Positions 8,957-19,091 of a stretch of DNA of 64,000 bases are shown in pieces. A program made the position numbers and the translations under genes. Position 1 is the stretch's first letter; each line of letters opens with the position of its first letter. The DNA comes from Vagococcus xieshaowenii. Its GTDB lineage: Bacteria > Bacillota > Bacilli > Lactobacillales > Vagococcaceae. The stretch lies in assembly GCF_004792515.1 (NCBI RefSeq), contig NZ_CP038865.1:1919514-1983513 (forward strand), read 5' to 3'. Under the pieces are notes generated by a model. It had not been told where the DNA came from. It saw only the letters and a list, made by a program, of their open reading frames with translations, and did no database searches.

Positions 8957-8984
8957 AAAAAAATAAGCTAGCCTAATGTTAGCT
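8957..8984 (-). terminator. Terminator ahead of ecfA1
   Basis: Arms 8966-8972 and 8978-8984 form a stem with one mismatch, followed on the minus strand by TA and a run of seven T (8957-8963). It would end readthrough from rplQ, or act inside the ecf leader. Confidence 0.65.
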
Positions 8985-9017
8985 AACCTTGATAATTATT
9001 ATTCATTATCATTACTA

Positions 9018-9046
9018 ATAGTACCTAAAAAAGCCAAAAAATTCAA
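9018..9046 (-). promoter_or_regulatory. Candidate promoter of the ecf operon
   Basis: The minus strand has TTGAAT (9041-9046), a 17-base spacer and TACTAT (9018-9023). A transcript would start near 9011 and pass through the hairpin at 8957-8984 before reaching ecfA1. Confidence 0.55.
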
Positions 9047-9129
9047 TTAAATAAGTAAATTATACTCATTTCTTTGAAGTAAACGAACTCACTAAAAAAA
9101 TGTACAAAAAAAACACTTTATGATGAACG

Positions 9130-9174
9130 CTAGCTCCCTAACATGCAAGTTAGGGAGTAGCCACCACGAGCTAG
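9130..9174 (-). other. Strong hairpin after rplQ
   Basis: Nine perfect base pairs (9134-9142/9149-9157) close a 6-base loop. CTAG at 9130-9133 can pair with CTAG at 9171-9174 as an outer stem. An alternative pairing, 9130-9136 with 9168-9174, overlaps the inner stem. No T tract follows directly, so this is not a plain terminator. Confidence 0.5.
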
Positions 9175-9252
9175 ACTTTAAGCCAATAAAATCGACTCAA
9201 CATCATAACACTCTAAATAAATCATCAATAAAGTGATGGTATAGTTTTTATG

Positions 9253-9633
9253 TTAGACAAGTTCTAAAATAACCATTTTTGCTGCGTCTCCGCGGCGTGG
9301 TTCTGTTTTTAAGATACGTGTGTAACCACCGTTACGTTCAGCATAACGAGGAGCGATATCGTTGAATAACTTTTGTAAAGCTGTTTCAACTACGATTCCA
9401 TCATTTTCTTCACGAACATCAGCAACTTCATTTCTTACGAAAGTAGCAGCTTGACGACGTGCATGTAAATCTCCACGTTTACCTAAAGTAATCATTTTTT
9501 CAGCAAGAGAACGAACTTCTTTAGCACGAGCTTCAGTTGTTACGATTCTTTCGTTGATCAATAAGTCAGTAGTTAAATCACGTAACATTGCTTTACGTTG
9601 ACTACTTGTACGGCCTAATTTACGATAACTCAC
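9253..9633 (-). CDS. rplQ: 50S ribosomal protein L17
   Basis: The 126-residue protein starts [20 protein letters not shown] and ends in KMVILELV, both typical of L17. It is the last gene of the alpha operon, 29 bases after rpoA, with a GGAGG-type site before the ATG. Confidence 0.97.
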   Translation of the reverse strand: MSYRKLGRTSSQRKAMLRDLTTDLLINERIVTTEARAKEVRSLAEKMITLGKRGDLHARRQAATFVRNEVADVREENDGIVVETALQKLFNDIAPRYAERNGGYTRILKTEPRRGDAAKMVILELV

Positions 9634-9662
9634 GTTGTTTCCCTCCTTACTTAAGAAAAATT

Positions 9663-10601
9663 CTAGTCGTCTTGGCGTAATGAAAGTTCTAATTCGTTAA
9701 GTTTAAACTTAACTTCATCTAAAGACTTGCGTCCTAAGTTACGAACTTTAATCATTTCAGCTTCAGATTTATTAGTTAATTCTTGTACAGAGTTAATACC
9801 TGCTCTCTTCAAGCAGTTGTATGAACGAACTGATAAGTCTAACTCTTCAATCGTCATTTCAAGCATTTTCTCTTTTTGAGTTTCTTCTTTTTCTACCATG
9901 ATTTCAGCATGTTTCGCTTCATCTGTTAGATTTACGAAGATATCTAAATGCTCAGTAAGAATTTTAGCAGCTAAGCTAATAGATTCTTGCGGCTTGATTG
10001 ATCCATCTGTCCAAACTTCAAGTGTTAATTTATCGAAATCGTCACGACGACCGACACGAGTATTTTCAACTTGATAATTTACACGACGAACTGGTGTGTA
10101 AATTGAATCCACAGGTAATACACCAATTGGCATATCTTCTGTTTTGTTTTCTTCAGCTTGAACATAGCCTCGACCTGGTTTTACAACCAATTTTGCATGG
10201 AAAGTTGCACCTTCTGCAACAGTACATAGGTATAAATCTTTGTTTAAAATTTCAACATCACTGTCGACAATAATGTCGCCTGCTGTGACAACAGCTGGAC
10301 CAGTAACATCTATTTCAAGGGATTTTTCTTCTTCAGCATAAAGCTTTAATGCTAATCCTTTAATATTCAAAATGATTTGAGTTACATCTTCTCTCACACC
10401 AGGAACGGTTGAGAATTCATGTAAAACACCATCAATTTGTAAATTAGTGATTGCTGCTCCGGGTAAAGAAGACAGTAAAATACGACGAAGAGAATTACCT
10501 AAAGTAGTCCCATAACCTCTTTCAAGTGGTTCAATGACGAACTTGCCATAATCTCTATCCTCATCAATTTTGGTGATTCGTGGTTTTTCAAATTCAATCA
10601 T
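9663..10601 (-). CDS. rpoA: DNA-directed RNA polymerase subunit alpha
   Basis: The alpha subunit forms the dimer on which RNA polymerase is assembled. The 312-residue protein has the N-terminal assembly domain (to about 230, with [20 protein letters not shown] near 29-48), an acidic linker, and the C-terminal domain (about 245-312, [17 protein letters not shown] and [11 protein letters not shown]) that contacts UP elements and activators. Position between rpsK and rplQ is standard. Confidence 0.98.
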   Translation of the reverse strand: MIEFEKPRITKIDEDRDYGKFVIEPLERGYGTTLGNSLRRILLSSLPGAAITNLQIDGVLHEFSTVPGVREDVTQIILNIKGLALKLYAEEEKSLEIDVTGPAVVTAGDIIVDSDVEILNKDLYLCTVAEGATFHAKLVVKPGRGYVQAEENKTEDMPIGVLPVDSIYTPVRRVNYQVENTRVGRRDDFDKLTLEVWTDGSIKPQESISLAAKILTEHLDIFVNLTDEAKHAEIMVEKEETQKEKMLEMTIEELDLSVRSYNCLKRAGINSVQELTNKSEAEMIKVRNLGRKSLDEVKFKLNELELSLRQDD

Positions 10602-10679
10602 TTTTGTCTATACCCCTTTCAAAACGAAAAGTGTTCAGTTCAATGACGTTCAAGTTACGTTCAAAATGAAAGACGCTCA

Positions 10680-11069
10680 TTAAACACGACGGCGTTTTGG
10701 AGGGCGGCATCCATTATGCGGAACTGGTGTTACGTCACGAATTGCAGTCACTTCTAAACCTGTTGCTTGTAATGAACGAATTGCTGCTTCACGACCAGAA
10801 CCAGGGCCTTTAACTGTAACTTCAACAGTTTTCAAACCATGTTCCATAGCTGTTTTTGTAGCTGCTTCCGCTGCCATTTGGGCTGCGAATGGAGTAGCTT
10901 TTTTGCTACCTTTGAATCCTAAAGATCCAGCAGATGACCAAGAAATAGCATTTCCGTGTACATCTGTAATCATAATGATTGTGTTATTGAATGTTGAATG
11001 GATATGCGCGATACCAGCTTCAATATTCTTTTTCACACGACGTTTTCTGCTAACTTTTTTTGCTACCAT
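10680..11069 (-). CDS. rpsK: 30S ribosomal protein S11
   Basis: The 129-residue platform protein has the usual basic start ([15 protein letters not shown]), the internal [10 protein letters not shown] and the C-terminal [13 protein letters not shown]. It follows rpsM by 33 bases in the alpha operon. Confidence 0.97.
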   Translation of the reverse strand: MVAKKVSRKRRVKKNIEAGIAHIHSTFNNTIIMITDVHGNAISWSSAGSLGFKGSKKATPFAAQMAAEAATKTAMEHGLKTVEVTVKGPGSGREAAIRSLQATGLEVTAIRDVTPVPHNGCRPPKRRRV

Positions 11070-11102
11070 GAAGTTCTAACCTCCTTCATAAGTTAATTAT
11101 TA

Positions 11103-11468
11103 TTATTTTTTCTTGCCAGCGATAGCACGGGCTGGGCCTTTACGAGTACGTGCATTGTTCTTTGTGTTTTGTCCGCGAACTGGTAAACCACGACGGTGAC
11201 GGATTCCTCGGTATGAACCGATTTCCATTAATCGTTTAATGTTTAGGTTAACTTCACGACGTAAGTCACCTTCGATTTTTAGTTTATCAATCTCAGCACG
11301 GATTTTGTCTAATTGATCGTTTGTTAAGTCACGAACACGAATATCTTCTGATACTCCAGCGTCAGCTAACACTTTTTGAGCGGTATTTTTACCGATACCA
11401 AAAATGTATGTTAATGAAATAACAACTCGTTTCTCACGAGGGATATCTACTCCTGCAATACGAGCCAT
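11103..11468 (-). CDS. rpsM: 30S ribosomal protein S13
   Basis: The 121-residue protein starts [19 protein letters not shown] and ends in the basic tail that reaches the P-site tRNA. The conserved [17 protein letters not shown] segment is intact. S13 contacts L5 across the subunit bridge. Confidence 0.97.
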   Translation of the reverse strand: MARIAGVDIPREKRVVISLTYIFGIGKNTAQKVLADAGVSEDIRVRDLTNDQLDKIRAEIDKLKIEGDLRREVNLNIKRLMEIGSYRGIRHRRGLPVRGQNTKNNARTRKGPARAIAGKKK

Positions 11469-11489
11469 GTATATTACACCTCCTACTTA

Positions 11490-11621
<132 letters not shown>

Positions 11622-11633
11622 TTACGGAGTGCA

Positions 11634-11852
11634 CTATTTAAAGCGATAAGTAATGCGACCGCGAGTCAAGTCATACGGTGACAGTTCAACTGTTACCTTA
11701 TCTCCTGGTAAGATTCGAATGTAGTGCATTCTGATTTTACCAGAAACATGAGCTAAAACTTCATGGCCATTTTCTAGTTCTACTTTAAACATCGCATTCG
11801 GCAAAGTATCAACAACTGTTCCTTCAATTTCAATCACATCTTCTTTTGCCAC
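11634..11852 (-). CDS. infA: Translation initiation factor IF-1
   Basis: IF-1 blocks the ribosomal A site during initiation. The 72-residue protein is a single OB fold starting [13 protein letters not shown] and ending RGRITYRFK, normal in length and sequence. A separate promoter with an extended -10 (11941-11949) lies upstream, so infA, rpmJ, rpsM, rpsK, rpoA and rplQ can be transcribed apart from the genes before them. Confidence 0.97.
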   Translation of the reverse strand: MAKEDVIEIEGTVVDTLPNAMFKVELENGHEVLAHVSGKIRMHYIRILPGDKVTVELSPYDLTRGRITYRFK

Positions 11853-11919
11853 TTTGAGTACCTCCTTATTACTTGTTTGTTATCATTCACGATAAAAATC
11901 GCTATGGCACTCGGACATT

Positions 11920-11934
11920 GTTGAGAAACTCAAC
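11920..11934 (-). other. Small hairpin at the start of the infA leader
   Basis: GTTGAG (11920-11925) pairs with CTCAAC (11929-11934) around a 3-base loop. It begins within a few bases of the start predicted from the promoter at 11941-11949. Hairpins at a 5' end often protect mRNA. Confidence 0.4.
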
Positions 11935-11940
11935 TTGTCT

Positions 11941-11949
11941 ATTATAACA
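11941..11949 (-). promoter_or_regulatory. Extended -10 promoter for infA and alpha-operon genes
   Basis: The minus strand has TGTTATAAT, a TGn extension plus a perfect TATAAT. The -35 region is weak, which fits an extended -10 promoter. It lies in the 201-base gap between adk and infA. Confidence 0.7.
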
Positions 11950-12053
11950 TAAAGCCAAATTTTTTTAAAGCCTTTGTCTTAATAACCATAGGGCAAATTG
12001 ACCTAATTTAACTCACAAGCATTCAAGTGTTTTCTCTTTCGGGCTTGAAGTTA

Positions 12054-12704
12054 TTAAATGTTGTCAATGATGACTTTAACATCTTCAAATACAACATCAA
12101 TATCACGATTTCCATCGATAGTATGTAGAAGGCCTTGTTCTTTGTAGTATGCCAAAATTGGCGCGCTATCTTTAATATTAACCGCCAAACGATTTTTAAC
12201 CACTTCTGGTTTATCGTCTTCGCGTTGGTAGAAATTATGTCCTCCGCAACGATCGCAAGTATCTTCTACTTTTGGCATATGGTTAAGCTTATGATAAGTT
12301 GCACCGCAATCTTTACACATAAAGCGTCCAGCTAGACGGTCAATTAAGACGTCTTCTTCAACATGAATTTCGATAACAGCATCTATCTTTTTGCCTAAAT
12401 CTGTTAGAATTTCTTCTAACGCACTGCTTTGATCAAATGTACGTGGGAAGCCATCTAGTAAAAAGCCCTTTTCAGTGTCTTGTTCAGCTAGACGTTCTTT
12501 CACGATACCATTTGTAACTTCGTCTGGAACTAGGTTACCTGCATCAATGTATGATTTAGCTAATTTCCCAAGTTCAGTACCATTTTTCATTGCCGCACGG
12601 AACATATCTCCAGTAGAAATATGTGGAATGTGGTAAGTGTCGATGATACGTTCTGCTTGAGTACCTTTTCCAGCACCGGGTAACCCCATAATAAGAATGT
12701 TCAT
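12054..12704 (-). CDS. adk: Adenylate kinase
   Basis: Adk converts ATP and AMP to two ADP. The 216-residue protein begins [16 protein letters not shown] with the P-loop at residues 7-15. It has a long LID domain with four zinc ligands: two in CKDCG near residue 130 and two in CDRCG near residue 150. It follows secY directly as in many Firmicutes; map is absent between adk and infA, as in enterococci. Confidence 0.97.
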   Translation of the reverse strand: MNILIMGLPGAGKGTQAERIIDTYHIPHISTGDMFRAAMKNGTELGKLAKSYIDAGNLVPDEVTNGIVKERLAEQDTEKGFLLDGFPRTFDQSSALEEILTDLGKKIDAVIEIHVEEDVLIDRLAGRFMCKDCGATYHKLNHMPKVEDTCDRCGGHNFYQREDDKPEVVKNRLAVNIKDSAPILAYYKEQGLLHTIDGNRDIDVVFEDVKVIIDNI

Positions 12705-12764
12705 TGGTTGATCCTCCTAGTAAGTTCGAGGCAGTGCTGAAGATATTTCCTCAGCACTTCGCTC

Positions 12765-14063
12765 TTACTCCACGATGAAGCCTGTATATTGGCGTTTCAT
12801 CAATAAACCTTCCAATTGTTTAGCTGTTTCTAAAGCAACCCCAATCACGATCAAAAGACTTGTTCCTCCCAAACCGACAGCGGCTGGTAAGTTAAAGACA
12901 TTTTGCGCAATAATTGGAATTAAAGCAACAGCGGCTAGGAAGATAGCACCGGCAACACTCAAATGTTTTAACACAGTTGAAATGTATTCCTCAGTACCTT
13001 TTCCGGGACGCACACTTGGAATGTAACTACCTTGTTTTTGTAAGTTCTCTGCCACTTTCTCAGGGTTAACTTGGACAAACGCATAGAAGAAAGTGAAGGC
13101 TACGATAAGAATACCGTAAATAGTACCACCTAATGGCGTACTATAATCAAACACTTGTTTCAATACTTGATACCAAGTTTCGCCACCTTTTGAGTTAGCG
13201 AGTAACGATAAAATTTGGCCTGGCGTCGTAATCAATGAACTAGCAAAGATTACTGGGATCACGCCGGCTGCATTTACCTTCAATGGTAGGTAACTACTTT
13301 GTGGAGCTCCAGCAACTCTCTTTGTATATTGAATTGGCAATTTACGTTCCGCTTGGTTAAAGTATGTAACAAAGGTCACGATTAATAAAATTGCTAATAA
13401 TAATAAAACAACAAAAATCACGGATTTCCATAAGTTTTCACTTTTAACATTAATAAAGTAATCTTCAATTATTGATTTAATTCCTTTTGGTACACGAGAG
13501 ATAATACCAGCAAAGATAATCATTGAAACACCGTTTCCGATTCCTTTTTCAGTAATTTGCTCTCCTAACCAAGTAACCAACATCGTTCCAGCAGTCAGAA
13601 TAATTCCAATCACGATATAAGTCTTAAGACCTTTCTCGATTAAGAAGCTACGACCAGCAAATTGATTAAATCCAGCTGTTAACATGATAGATTGCATGAA
13701 TCCCATGAACAACGTTAAGTAACGTGTTGCTTGATTTAATTTACGGCGTCCCACTTCTCCTTGTTTAGACCATTCAACAAACTTTGGCACAATGTCCATT
13801 TGCAGTAATTGAATAATAATTGAAGAGGTAATATATGGAGAAACTCCCATTGCGAACAATGAGAAATTTTCCATGGCACTACCACTAACAGTATTAATCA
13901 TGTTAAATAATGGATTTGAACTTAGTTTTGCTAATGCTTTAACATCAACCCCAGGAACTGTTATATGAGCTCCTAGTCGAAAAGCGAACAGAATGAACAA
14001 CGTAAATAGAATTCTACTACGAATGCTTTTTTCCTTAAACGCACTTTTCAATAGTTTAAACAT
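12765..14063 (-). CDS. secY: Protein translocase subunit SecY
   Basis: SecY is the channel of the Sec translocon. The 432-residue protein has ten predicted membrane helices, the plug region after helix 1 (ITVPGVDVKALA), and the cytoplasmic loops that bind SecA and the ribosome. Its ATG overlaps the rplO stop codon by one base (TAATG), so the two are translationally coupled. Confidence 0.97.
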   Translation of the reverse strand: MFKLLKSAFKEKSIRSRILFTLFILFAFRLGAHITVPGVDVKALAKLSSNPLFNMINTVSGSAMENFSLFAMGVSPYITSSIIIQLLQMDIVPKFVEWSKQGEVGRRKLNQATRYLTLFMGFMQSIMLTAGFNQFAGRSFLIEKGLKTYIVIGIILTAGTMLVTWLGEQITEKGIGNGVSMIIFAGIISRVPKGIKSIIEDYFINVKSENLWKSVIFVVLLLLAILLIVTFVTYFNQAERKLPIQYTKRVAGAPQSSYLPLKVNAAGVIPVIFASSLITTPGQILSLLANSKGGETWYQVLKQVFDYSTPLGGTIYGILIVAFTFFYAFVQVNPEKVAENLQKQGSYIPSVRPGKGTEEYISTVLKHLSVAGAIFLAAVALIPIIAQNVFNLPAAVGLGGTSLLIVIGVALETAKQLEGLLMKRQYTGFIVE

Positions 14064-14503
14064 TAGATCACCTCGATTGATCCACCAGCTGCTTCGATAG
14101 CTTCTTGAGCAGCTTTAGAGAATTTAGCAGCTTTCACTGTTAATTTCTTAGTTAAAGATCCATTAGCTAATACTTTGATACCAGCTTTTTCATCTTTAAC
14201 AATACCAGCTTCAACTAAGATAGCAGGTGTAACTTCTGCACCGTTTTCGAATTTCTCTAATACGTCTAAGTTAATTACAGCGTATTCTTTACGGTTGATG
14301 TTTGTGAATCCACGTTTTGGTAAGCGTTGGAATAATGGTGTTTGACCACCTTCAAATCCTAAACGAACGCCACCGCCTGAACGAGCTTTTTGACCTTTTT
14401 GACCTCTACCAGCTGTTTTACCATTACCAGATGAAGTTCCGCGACCAACTCTGTTACGTACGTGTCTTGATCCTTCTGAAGGTTGTAATTCATGAAGTTT
14501 CAT
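14063..14503 (-). CDS. rplO: 50S ribosomal protein L15
   Basis: The 146-residue protein starts [20 protein letters not shown] with the glycine- and arginine-rich N-terminal extension (to about residue 50) that threads into 23S rRNA. It is a late assembly protein. It lies between rpmD and secY in the spc block. Confidence 0.97.
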   Translation of the reverse strand: MKLHELQPSEGSRHVRNRVGRGTSSGNGKTAGRGQKGQKARSGGGVRLGFEGGQTPLFQRLPKRGFTNINRKEYAVINLDVLEKFENGAEVTPAILVEAGIVKDEKAGIKVLANGSLTKKLTVKAAKFSKAAQEAIEAAGGSIEVI

Positions 14504-14543
14504 ACTTTGGGCACCTCCTCTTTTGTAGTCTAACTTTTATCTA

Positions 14544-14723
14544 TTAAACTTCTTCAACGTCCACTAAATGTGAAACAGTTCTAATCATACCTTTGATTGC
14601 TTCGTTAGCAGGCTTAACAACTGAGCTGTTAGTTTTACCTAAGCCTAGAGCTTTAACTGTATCACGTTGGTTTTGAGGACGTCCGATAACGCTGCGTTTT
14701 AAAGTAATTTTTAATTCTGACAT
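14544..14723 (-). CDS. rpmD: 50S ribosomal protein L30
   Basis: The start is set at the ATG at 14723 ([14 protein letters not shown], 59 residues), eight bases behind GGAGG. An ATG two codons upstream is only two bases from that site and is unlikely to be used. The conserved [15 protein letters not shown] segment is present. Confidence 0.95.
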   Translation of the reverse strand: MSELKITLKRSVIGRPQNQRDTVKALGLGKTNSSVVKPANEAIKGMIRTVSHLVDVEEV

Positions 14724-14736
14724 TACCATGTCCTCC

Positions 14737-15237
14737 TTATCCGATGATTTCTTCTACAGTTTTGCCACGTAATTCAGCAACTTCTTCAACACGTTTTAAG
14801 CGATCTAATCCTTCGATTGTCGCACGAATAACGTTAATTGGTGTGTTTGAACCTAATGATTTAGATGTTACATCAGCAACACCAGCAAGTTCTAAGACAG
14901 CACGAACTGGTCCACCAGCAGCAACTCCGGCACCGGCTACAGCAGGTTTCATCATGATACGGCCACCACCAAAGCTTCCAATTACTTCATGAGGAAGGGT
15001 AGAACCTACCATTGGTACTTCAATTAAGTTTTTCTTAGCGTCTTCAATCGCTTTACGGATTGCTTCAGGTACTTCTTGAGCTTTACCTGTACCGAAACCT
15101 ACGTGACCATTTCTATCTCCTACTACTACTAATGCAGCAAAACGTAAACGACGTCCACCTTTTACAACTTTAGTAACACGGTTGATAGATACAACGCGGT
15201 CTTCTAATTCCAAACCTTTTGGATCGATATAAACCAT
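14737..15237 (-). CDS. rpsE: 30S ribosomal protein S5
   Basis: The 166-residue protein has the N-terminal double-stranded RNA binding fold ([19 protein letters not shown], residues 11-29) where spectinomycin-resistance changes map, and the C-terminal S5 fold. The spectinomycin loop VVKGGRR looks wild type. Confidence 0.97.
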   Translation of the reverse strand: MVYIDPKGLELEDRVVSINRVTKVVKGGRRLRFAALVVVGDRNGHVGFGTGKAQEVPEAIRKAIEDAKKNLIEVPMVGSTLPHEVIGSFGGGRIMMKPAVAGAGVAAGGPVRAVLELAGVADVTSKSLGSNTPINVIRATIEGLDRLKRVEEVAELRGKTVEEIIG

Positions 15238-15257
15238 GAATGGTAATCCTCCTTTTC

Positions 15258-15614
15258 CTAAAATTCTAGTCCATTTTCACGTGCTGCTTCAGCTAGTGCT
15301 GCAACACGGCCATGGTAAAGATAACCACCACGGTCGAAGACTACTTTTTTATTTCCATTTGCTACTGCGCGTTCAGCAACTAATTTACCAACTGCGGCAG
15401 CTTGTTCAACTTTAGTTCCACCTGAAATTTCTTTATCTAAGGTAGAGGCACTTGCTAGCGTCACACCCGCTACGTCATCAATTAATTGAGCGTAGATGTT
15501 AGTGTTCGAACGGAACACGTTTAAGCGTGGGCACTCAGCAGTACCAGAAATGTTTTTTCTTACACGTTGATGTCTCTTTTGACGTGTTTTGTTTTTATCT
15601 GGTTTAGAAATCAC
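15258..15614 (-). CDS. rplR: 50S ribosomal protein L18
   Basis: L18 binds 5S rRNA. I take the GTG at 15614 as the start (118 residues, beginning (V/M)[14 protein letters not shown]), six bases behind AGAGGTG. An ATG three codons upstream overlaps that site. Length then equals that of enterococcal L18. Confidence 0.92.
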   Translation of the reverse strand: MISKPDKNKTRQKRHQRVRKNISGTAECPRLNVFRSNTNIYAQLIDDVAGVTLASASTLDKEISGGTKVEQAAAVGKLVAERAVANGNKKVVFDRGGYLYHGRVAALAEAARENGLEF

Positions 15615-15651
15615 AATTGTCACCTCTTTAATTTATTTTTTTCGGTTAAGA

Positions 15652-16188
15652 CTATTTACCAGTCTTACCTTCTTTACGTCGTACAAATTCACCAACATAG
15701 CGAATTCCTTTACCTTTATAAGGTTCTGGAGGACGTACTCCACGGATGTTAGCAGCTAATTCACCAACGTGTTCTTTGTTGGCACCCTTAACGATAACTT
15801 TTGTATTTGAAGGAACTTCAATTGTAATTCCTTCTGGAGCGTTAAACTCAACTGGATGAGAGTAACCAACGTTCAATACAAGTTTTGTTCCTTGCATTTG
15901 TGCACGGTACCCAACCCCGATAAGTTCTAATTCTTTTGCAAAGCCTTCGCTTACACCTGTCACCATGTTAAATAGGTTAGAACGCATTGTTCCGTGTAAT
16001 GAACGGCTTTCTTTAGCGTCGTTTTCACGAGTTAAAGTAATTTCATTTCCTTCGATATTGATTGCGATTTGACTAGCAAATTCGCGGCTCAATTCACCTT
16101 TAGGTCCTTTAACAGTTACCACGTTTCCGTTTTGTTCAACTGTAACGCCTGCAGGGATGATTACTGGTTTATTACCAATACGGCTCAC
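15652..16188 (-). CDS. rplF: 50S ribosomal protein L6
   Basis: The 178-residue protein starts MSRIGNKPV and carries the two tandem L6 domains (about 1-80 and 81-178), with the conserved [11 protein letters not shown] near 153-163. Length and position in the spc block are normal. Confidence 0.97.
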   Translation of the reverse strand: MSRIGNKPVIIPAGVTVEQNGNVVTVKGPKGELSREFASQIAINIEGNEITLTRENDAKESRSLHGTMRSNLFNMVTGVSEGFAKELELIGVGYRAQMQGTKLVLNVGYSHPVEFNAPEGITIEVPSNTKVIVKGANKEHVGELAANIRGVRPPEPYKGKGIRYVGEFVRRKEGKTGK

Positions 16189-16218
16189 TCAAGACACCTC
16201 CTTATATACTTTTACTGA

Positions 16219-16617
16219 TTACCAAACGTAAGCTAATACTTCGCCACCAATTTTACGTTGTCTAGCTTCTTTGTCGGTGATTACACCTTCAGAAGTAGAA
16301 ATGATAGCGATACCTAGTCCGTTTAATACTTTAGGAACTTCATCAGCTTTAACATAAGCTCTTAGTCCTGGTTTTGAAATACGTTTTAAGTTTGTAATAA
16401 CACGCTCTTCGTTACGTCCATATTTTAAGAAAACACGGATAACGCCTTGCTTGTCATCTTCGATATATTCAACATCGCGGATGAATCCTTCGTTTTTAAG
16501 GATGTTTGCGATATCAAGTTTGATTTTAGATGCAGGGACTTCTAACATTTCATGTTTAACCATGTTTGCATTACGAATGCGTGTTAATAAGTCTGCGATT
16601 GGATCTGTCATGACCAT
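16219..16617 (-). CDS. rpsH: 30S ribosomal protein S8
   Basis: The 132-residue protein begins [18 protein letters not shown] and ends [10 protein letters not shown]8 binds 16S rRNA helix 21 and in many bacteria also represses its own operon through an mRNA mimic; no such site was identified here. Confidence 0.97.
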   Translation of the reverse strand: MVMTDPIADLLTRIRNANMVKHEMLEVPASKIKLDIANILKNEGFIRDVEYIEDDKQGVIRVFLKYGRNEERVITNLKRISKPGLRAYVKADEVPKVLNGLGIAIISTSEGVITDKEARQRKIGGEVLAYVW

Positions 16618-16653
16618 TGAATTATGTACCTCCTTCTATGCGGGATTATAGGT

Positions 16654-16839
16654 TTACCAGCTAGCTTTCTTCACGCCGGGAATTTGTCCTTTATAGGCAA
16701 GTTCGCGGAAGCAAATACGGCAAAGTTTAAATTTGCGATAAACTGAATGTGGACGACCACAACGTTCACAACGAGTGTACTCTTGAGTAGAGAATTTAGC
16801 TGGACGTTTGTTTTTAGCAATCATTGATTTTTTAGCCAC
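16654..16839 (-). CDS. rpsZ: 30S ribosomal protein S14, zinc-binding type
   Basis: The 61-residue S14 has two CxxC pairs (Cys24/Cys27 in CERC and Cys40/Cys43 in CRIC) and is therefore the short zinc-binding type. It sits between rplE and rpsH. It is also annotated as rpsN in many genomes. Confidence 0.96.
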   Translation of the reverse strand: MAKKSMIAKNKRPAKFSTQEYTRCERCGRPHSVYRKFKLCRICFRELAYKGQIPGVKKASW

Positions 16840-16857
16840 GTAGTTCGCCTCCTTTTA

Positions 16858-17397
16858 TTATTTTTGGAATGGCATTCCAAGTTGTGTTAATAATTCACGT
16901 GATTCTTCGTCAGTGTTAGCAGTTGTAACAATAACGATATCCATACCACGTACTTTATCTACTAAATCGTAGTCTACTTCAGGGAAGATTAATTGTTCTT
17001 TAACTCCTAAAGTATAGTTACCACGACCGTCGAATGATTTTGTACTTACACCATGGAAGTCACGTACACGAGGTAAAGATACAGTTACTAATTTATCTAA
17101 GAATTCGTACATTCTTTCGCCACGTAAAGTTACTTTACAGCCGATAGGCATACCTTCACGTAATCTAAATCCAGCAATTGATTTCTTTGCCTTGGTAATT
17201 ACAGGTTTTTGTCCTGAAATTAAAGTTAATTCTTCCACAGCTTTATCTAAAGTTTTTGAGTTAGATACAGCTTCACCTACACCCATGTTAATAACGATTT
17301 TATCAACTTTTGGTGTTTGCATGATTGAGCTATAATTGAATTTCTCCATTAAAGCAGGAGTTACTTCGTTTAAATATTTTTCTTTTAGGCGGTTCAT
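16858..17397 (-). CDS. rplE: 50S ribosomal protein L5
   Basis: The 179-residue protein starts [16 protein letters not shown] and keeps the 5S rRNA-binding loop region ([18 protein letters not shown], near residues 70-87). It forms the central protuberance with L18. Confidence 0.97.
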   Translation of the reverse strand: MNRLKEKYLNEVTPALMEKFNYSSIMQTPKVDKIVINMGVGEAVSNSKTLDKAVEELTLISGQKPVITKAKKSIAGFRLREGMPIGCKVTLRGERMYEFLDKLVTVSLPRVRDFHGVSTKSFDGRGNYTLGVKEQLIFPEVDYDLVDKVRGMDIVIVTTANTDEESRELLTQLGMPFQK

Positions 17398-17424
17398 TTC
17401 CGTCGGTCCCTCCTTTCGTTACTA

Positions 17425-17736
17425 TTACTTATCTAAAACTTCTCCAGTTTTCTTAGAAACGCGTACTTTTTTACCGTCTACCTCTTTATGGCCAACACGA
17501 GTTGCTTCGCCAGTAGTTGGGTCAACCACCATTACGTTTGATACGTGAATTGGTGCCTCAGTTTCGATGATTCCACCTTGAGGAGCAGTAGCACTAGGCT
17601 TTTGATGTTTCTTAACCATGTTGATTCCTTCAACGATGACTTGATCTTTTTTAGGGAACGCAGTTAATACTACGCCTTCTTTGTTTTTGTCTTTACCAGT
17701 GATAACTTTTACTTTATCGCCTTTTTTAACAAACAT
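17425..17736 (-). CDS. rplX: 50S ribosomal protein L24
   Basis: The start at 17736 ([17 protein letters not shown], 103 residues) lies 10 bases behind AGGAGG and matches enterococcal L24; an in-frame start four codons upstream overlaps that site. The N-terminal KOW motif is visible. L24 nucleates large-subunit assembly. Confidence 0.95.
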   Translation of the reverse strand: MFVKKGDKVKVITGKDKNKEGVVLTAFPKKDQVIVEGINMVKKHQKPSATAPQGGIIETEAPIHVSNVMVVDPTTGEATRVGHKEVDGKKVRVSKKTGEVLDK

Positions 17737-17768
17737 ATTGTCTCGCACCTCCTTTAACTAACATGTAA

Positions 17769-18137
17769 TTATAATACTTCTGGTGCTAATGAAATAATTT
17801 TCATGAAGTTACTATCACGTAATTCACGAGCAACAGGTCCAAAGATACGAGTTCCACGTGGGCTCTTATCGTCACGGATAATTACACATGCATTTTCATC
17901 AAATTTAATATATGAACCGTCAGCACGACGAGCTCCTGATTTAGTTCTAACGATTACAGCTTTTACAACTTCACCTTTTTTAACAACTCCACCTGGCGTA
18001 GCACTCTTAACAGTAGCAACGATGATATCACCGATGTTAGCATTGTTACGTCCTGAACCACCAAGTACACGAATTGTTAGTACTTCTTTAGCACCTGAGT
18101 TGTCAGCTACTTTCAAACGACTTTCTGTTTGGATCAC
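17769..18137 (-). CDS. rplN: 50S ribosomal protein L14
   Basis: The 122-residue protein starts [19 protein letters not shown] and has the conserved [14 protein letters not shown] near the C-terminus. It lies between rpsQ and rplX. Confidence 0.97.
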   Translation of the reverse strand: MIQTESRLKVADNSGAKEVLTIRVLGGSGRNNANIGDIIVATVKSATPGGVVKKGEVVKAVIVRTKSGARRADGSYIKFDENACVIIRDDKSPRGTRIFGPVARELRDSNFMKIISLAPEVL

Positions 18138-18188
18138 TATAGTATCCTCCTTTCAGATTTAAACTTACAATCTATAGGAAAATCTCGA

Positions 18189-18452
18189 TTAAATGATAAC
18201 CGCTTCTTCAACTACCTCTAATAAACGGAAACGTTTAGTAGCAGATAATGGACGAGTTTCCATAATTTTCACGATATCTCCAACTTTAGCAACATTGTTT
18301 TCATCGTGTGCTTTGTATTTCTTAGAATATTTAACACGTTTACCGTATACTTTATGTGTTTTTCTTGTTTCGACAACAACTGTAATAGTTTTGTCCATTT
18401 TATCTGAAACAACACGGCCTTGATAAACTTTACGTTCATTTCTTTCAGTCAT
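18189..18452 (-). CDS. rpsQ: 30S ribosomal protein S17
   Basis: The 87-residue OB-fold protein begins [19 protein letters not shown] and has the typical [11 protein letters not shown] near the end. It follows rpmC by 21 bases. Confidence 0.97.
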   Translation of the reverse strand: MTERNERKVYQGRVVSDKMDKTITVVVETRKTHKVYGKRVKYSKKYKAHDENNVAKVGDIVKIMETRPLSATKRFRLLEVVEEAVII

Positions 18453-18473
18453 ACGTATGGCCTCCTTCCACTA

Positions 18474-18665
18474 TTACTTAACTTCTTGCTCACGCAAAAC
18501 AGTTTTAATGCGGGCAATCGATTGACGTACTTTTTTAATACGTGATGTATCTTCTAATTGACCAGTAGCTAATTGGAATCTTAAGTTGAATAATTCTTCT
18601 TTAAATTCTTTTTCTTTAGCTTGTAATTCAGCAGTGGTTAATTCTTTGATTTCATTAGCCTTCAT
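18474..18665 (-). CDS. rpmC: 50S ribosomal protein L29
   Basis: The start at 18665 (MKANEIKEL, 63 residues) matches the family; an in-frame start four codons upstream is less likely. The gene overlaps the end of rplP by 11 bases. L29 lines the polypeptide exit and helps dock trigger factor and SRP. Confidence 0.95.
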   Translation of the reverse strand: MKANEIKELTTAELQAKEKEFKEELFNLRFQLATGQLEDTSRIKKVRQSIARIKTVLREQEVK

Positions 18666-19089
18666 TCGATTCACCACCCATTTCTTCGCGTTTTACAATT
18701 TTAGTTTTCACTGGTAATTTGTGAGAAGCTAAACGTAATGCTTCACGTGCTACTTCTTCAGAAACGCCAGCGATTTCAAACATGATTTTTCCACGTTTAA
18801 CTGGTGCTACCCAACCTTCAGGTGCCCCTTTACCTTTACCCATACGAACTCCGATAGCTTTAGAAGTGTATGATTTATGAGGGAAAATTTTGATCCATAC
18901 TTTCCCTCCACGTTTCATATGACGAGTCATCGCAATACGAGCCGCTTCGATTTGACGGTTAGTGATCCATTTTGAATCAACCGCTTGTAAACCATATTCA
19001 CCAAAAGTTACTTCTTTACCACCTTTGGCTTCACCACGCATTTTCCCACGGAATTCACGACGGTGTTTTACACGTTTAGGTACTAACAT
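18655..19089 (-). CDS. rplP: 50S ribosomal protein L16
   Basis: The 144-residue protein starts [17 protein letters not shown] and contacts the A-site tRNA and peptidyl transferase centre. The [15 protein letters not shown] segment is intact. Its end overlaps rpmC, pointing to coupled translation. Confidence 0.97.
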   Translation of the reverse strand: MLVPKRVKHRREFRGKMRGEAKGGKEVTFGEYGLQAVDSKWITNRQIEAARIAMTRHMKRGGKVWIKIFPHKSYTSKAIGVRMGKGKGAPEGWVAPVKRGKIMFEIAGVSEEVAREALRLASHKLPVKTKIVKREEMGGESNEG

Positions 19090-19091
19090 GT

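Larger units (their letters stand above)
8914..9252 (-). other. Gap between rplQ and ecfA1 with promoter, hairpin and terminator
   Basis: This 339-base AT-rich gap has no gene. In the direction of transcription it holds a strong hairpin (9134-9142/9149-9157) with outer arms 9130-9133/9171-9174, a promoter (9018-9046) and a terminator-like hairpin (8957-8984) just before ecfA1. The terminator could end the long S10-spc-alpha transcript. Because a promoter lies between the two hairpins, it may also act as an attenuator for the ecf operon. Confidence 0.6.

Noticed and set aside
8957..9174. Known riboswitch in front of ecfA1
   Set aside because: I do not recognise any conserved core of the FMN, THF, TPP or preQ1 types in it. 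The structure is reported as a finding without a class.
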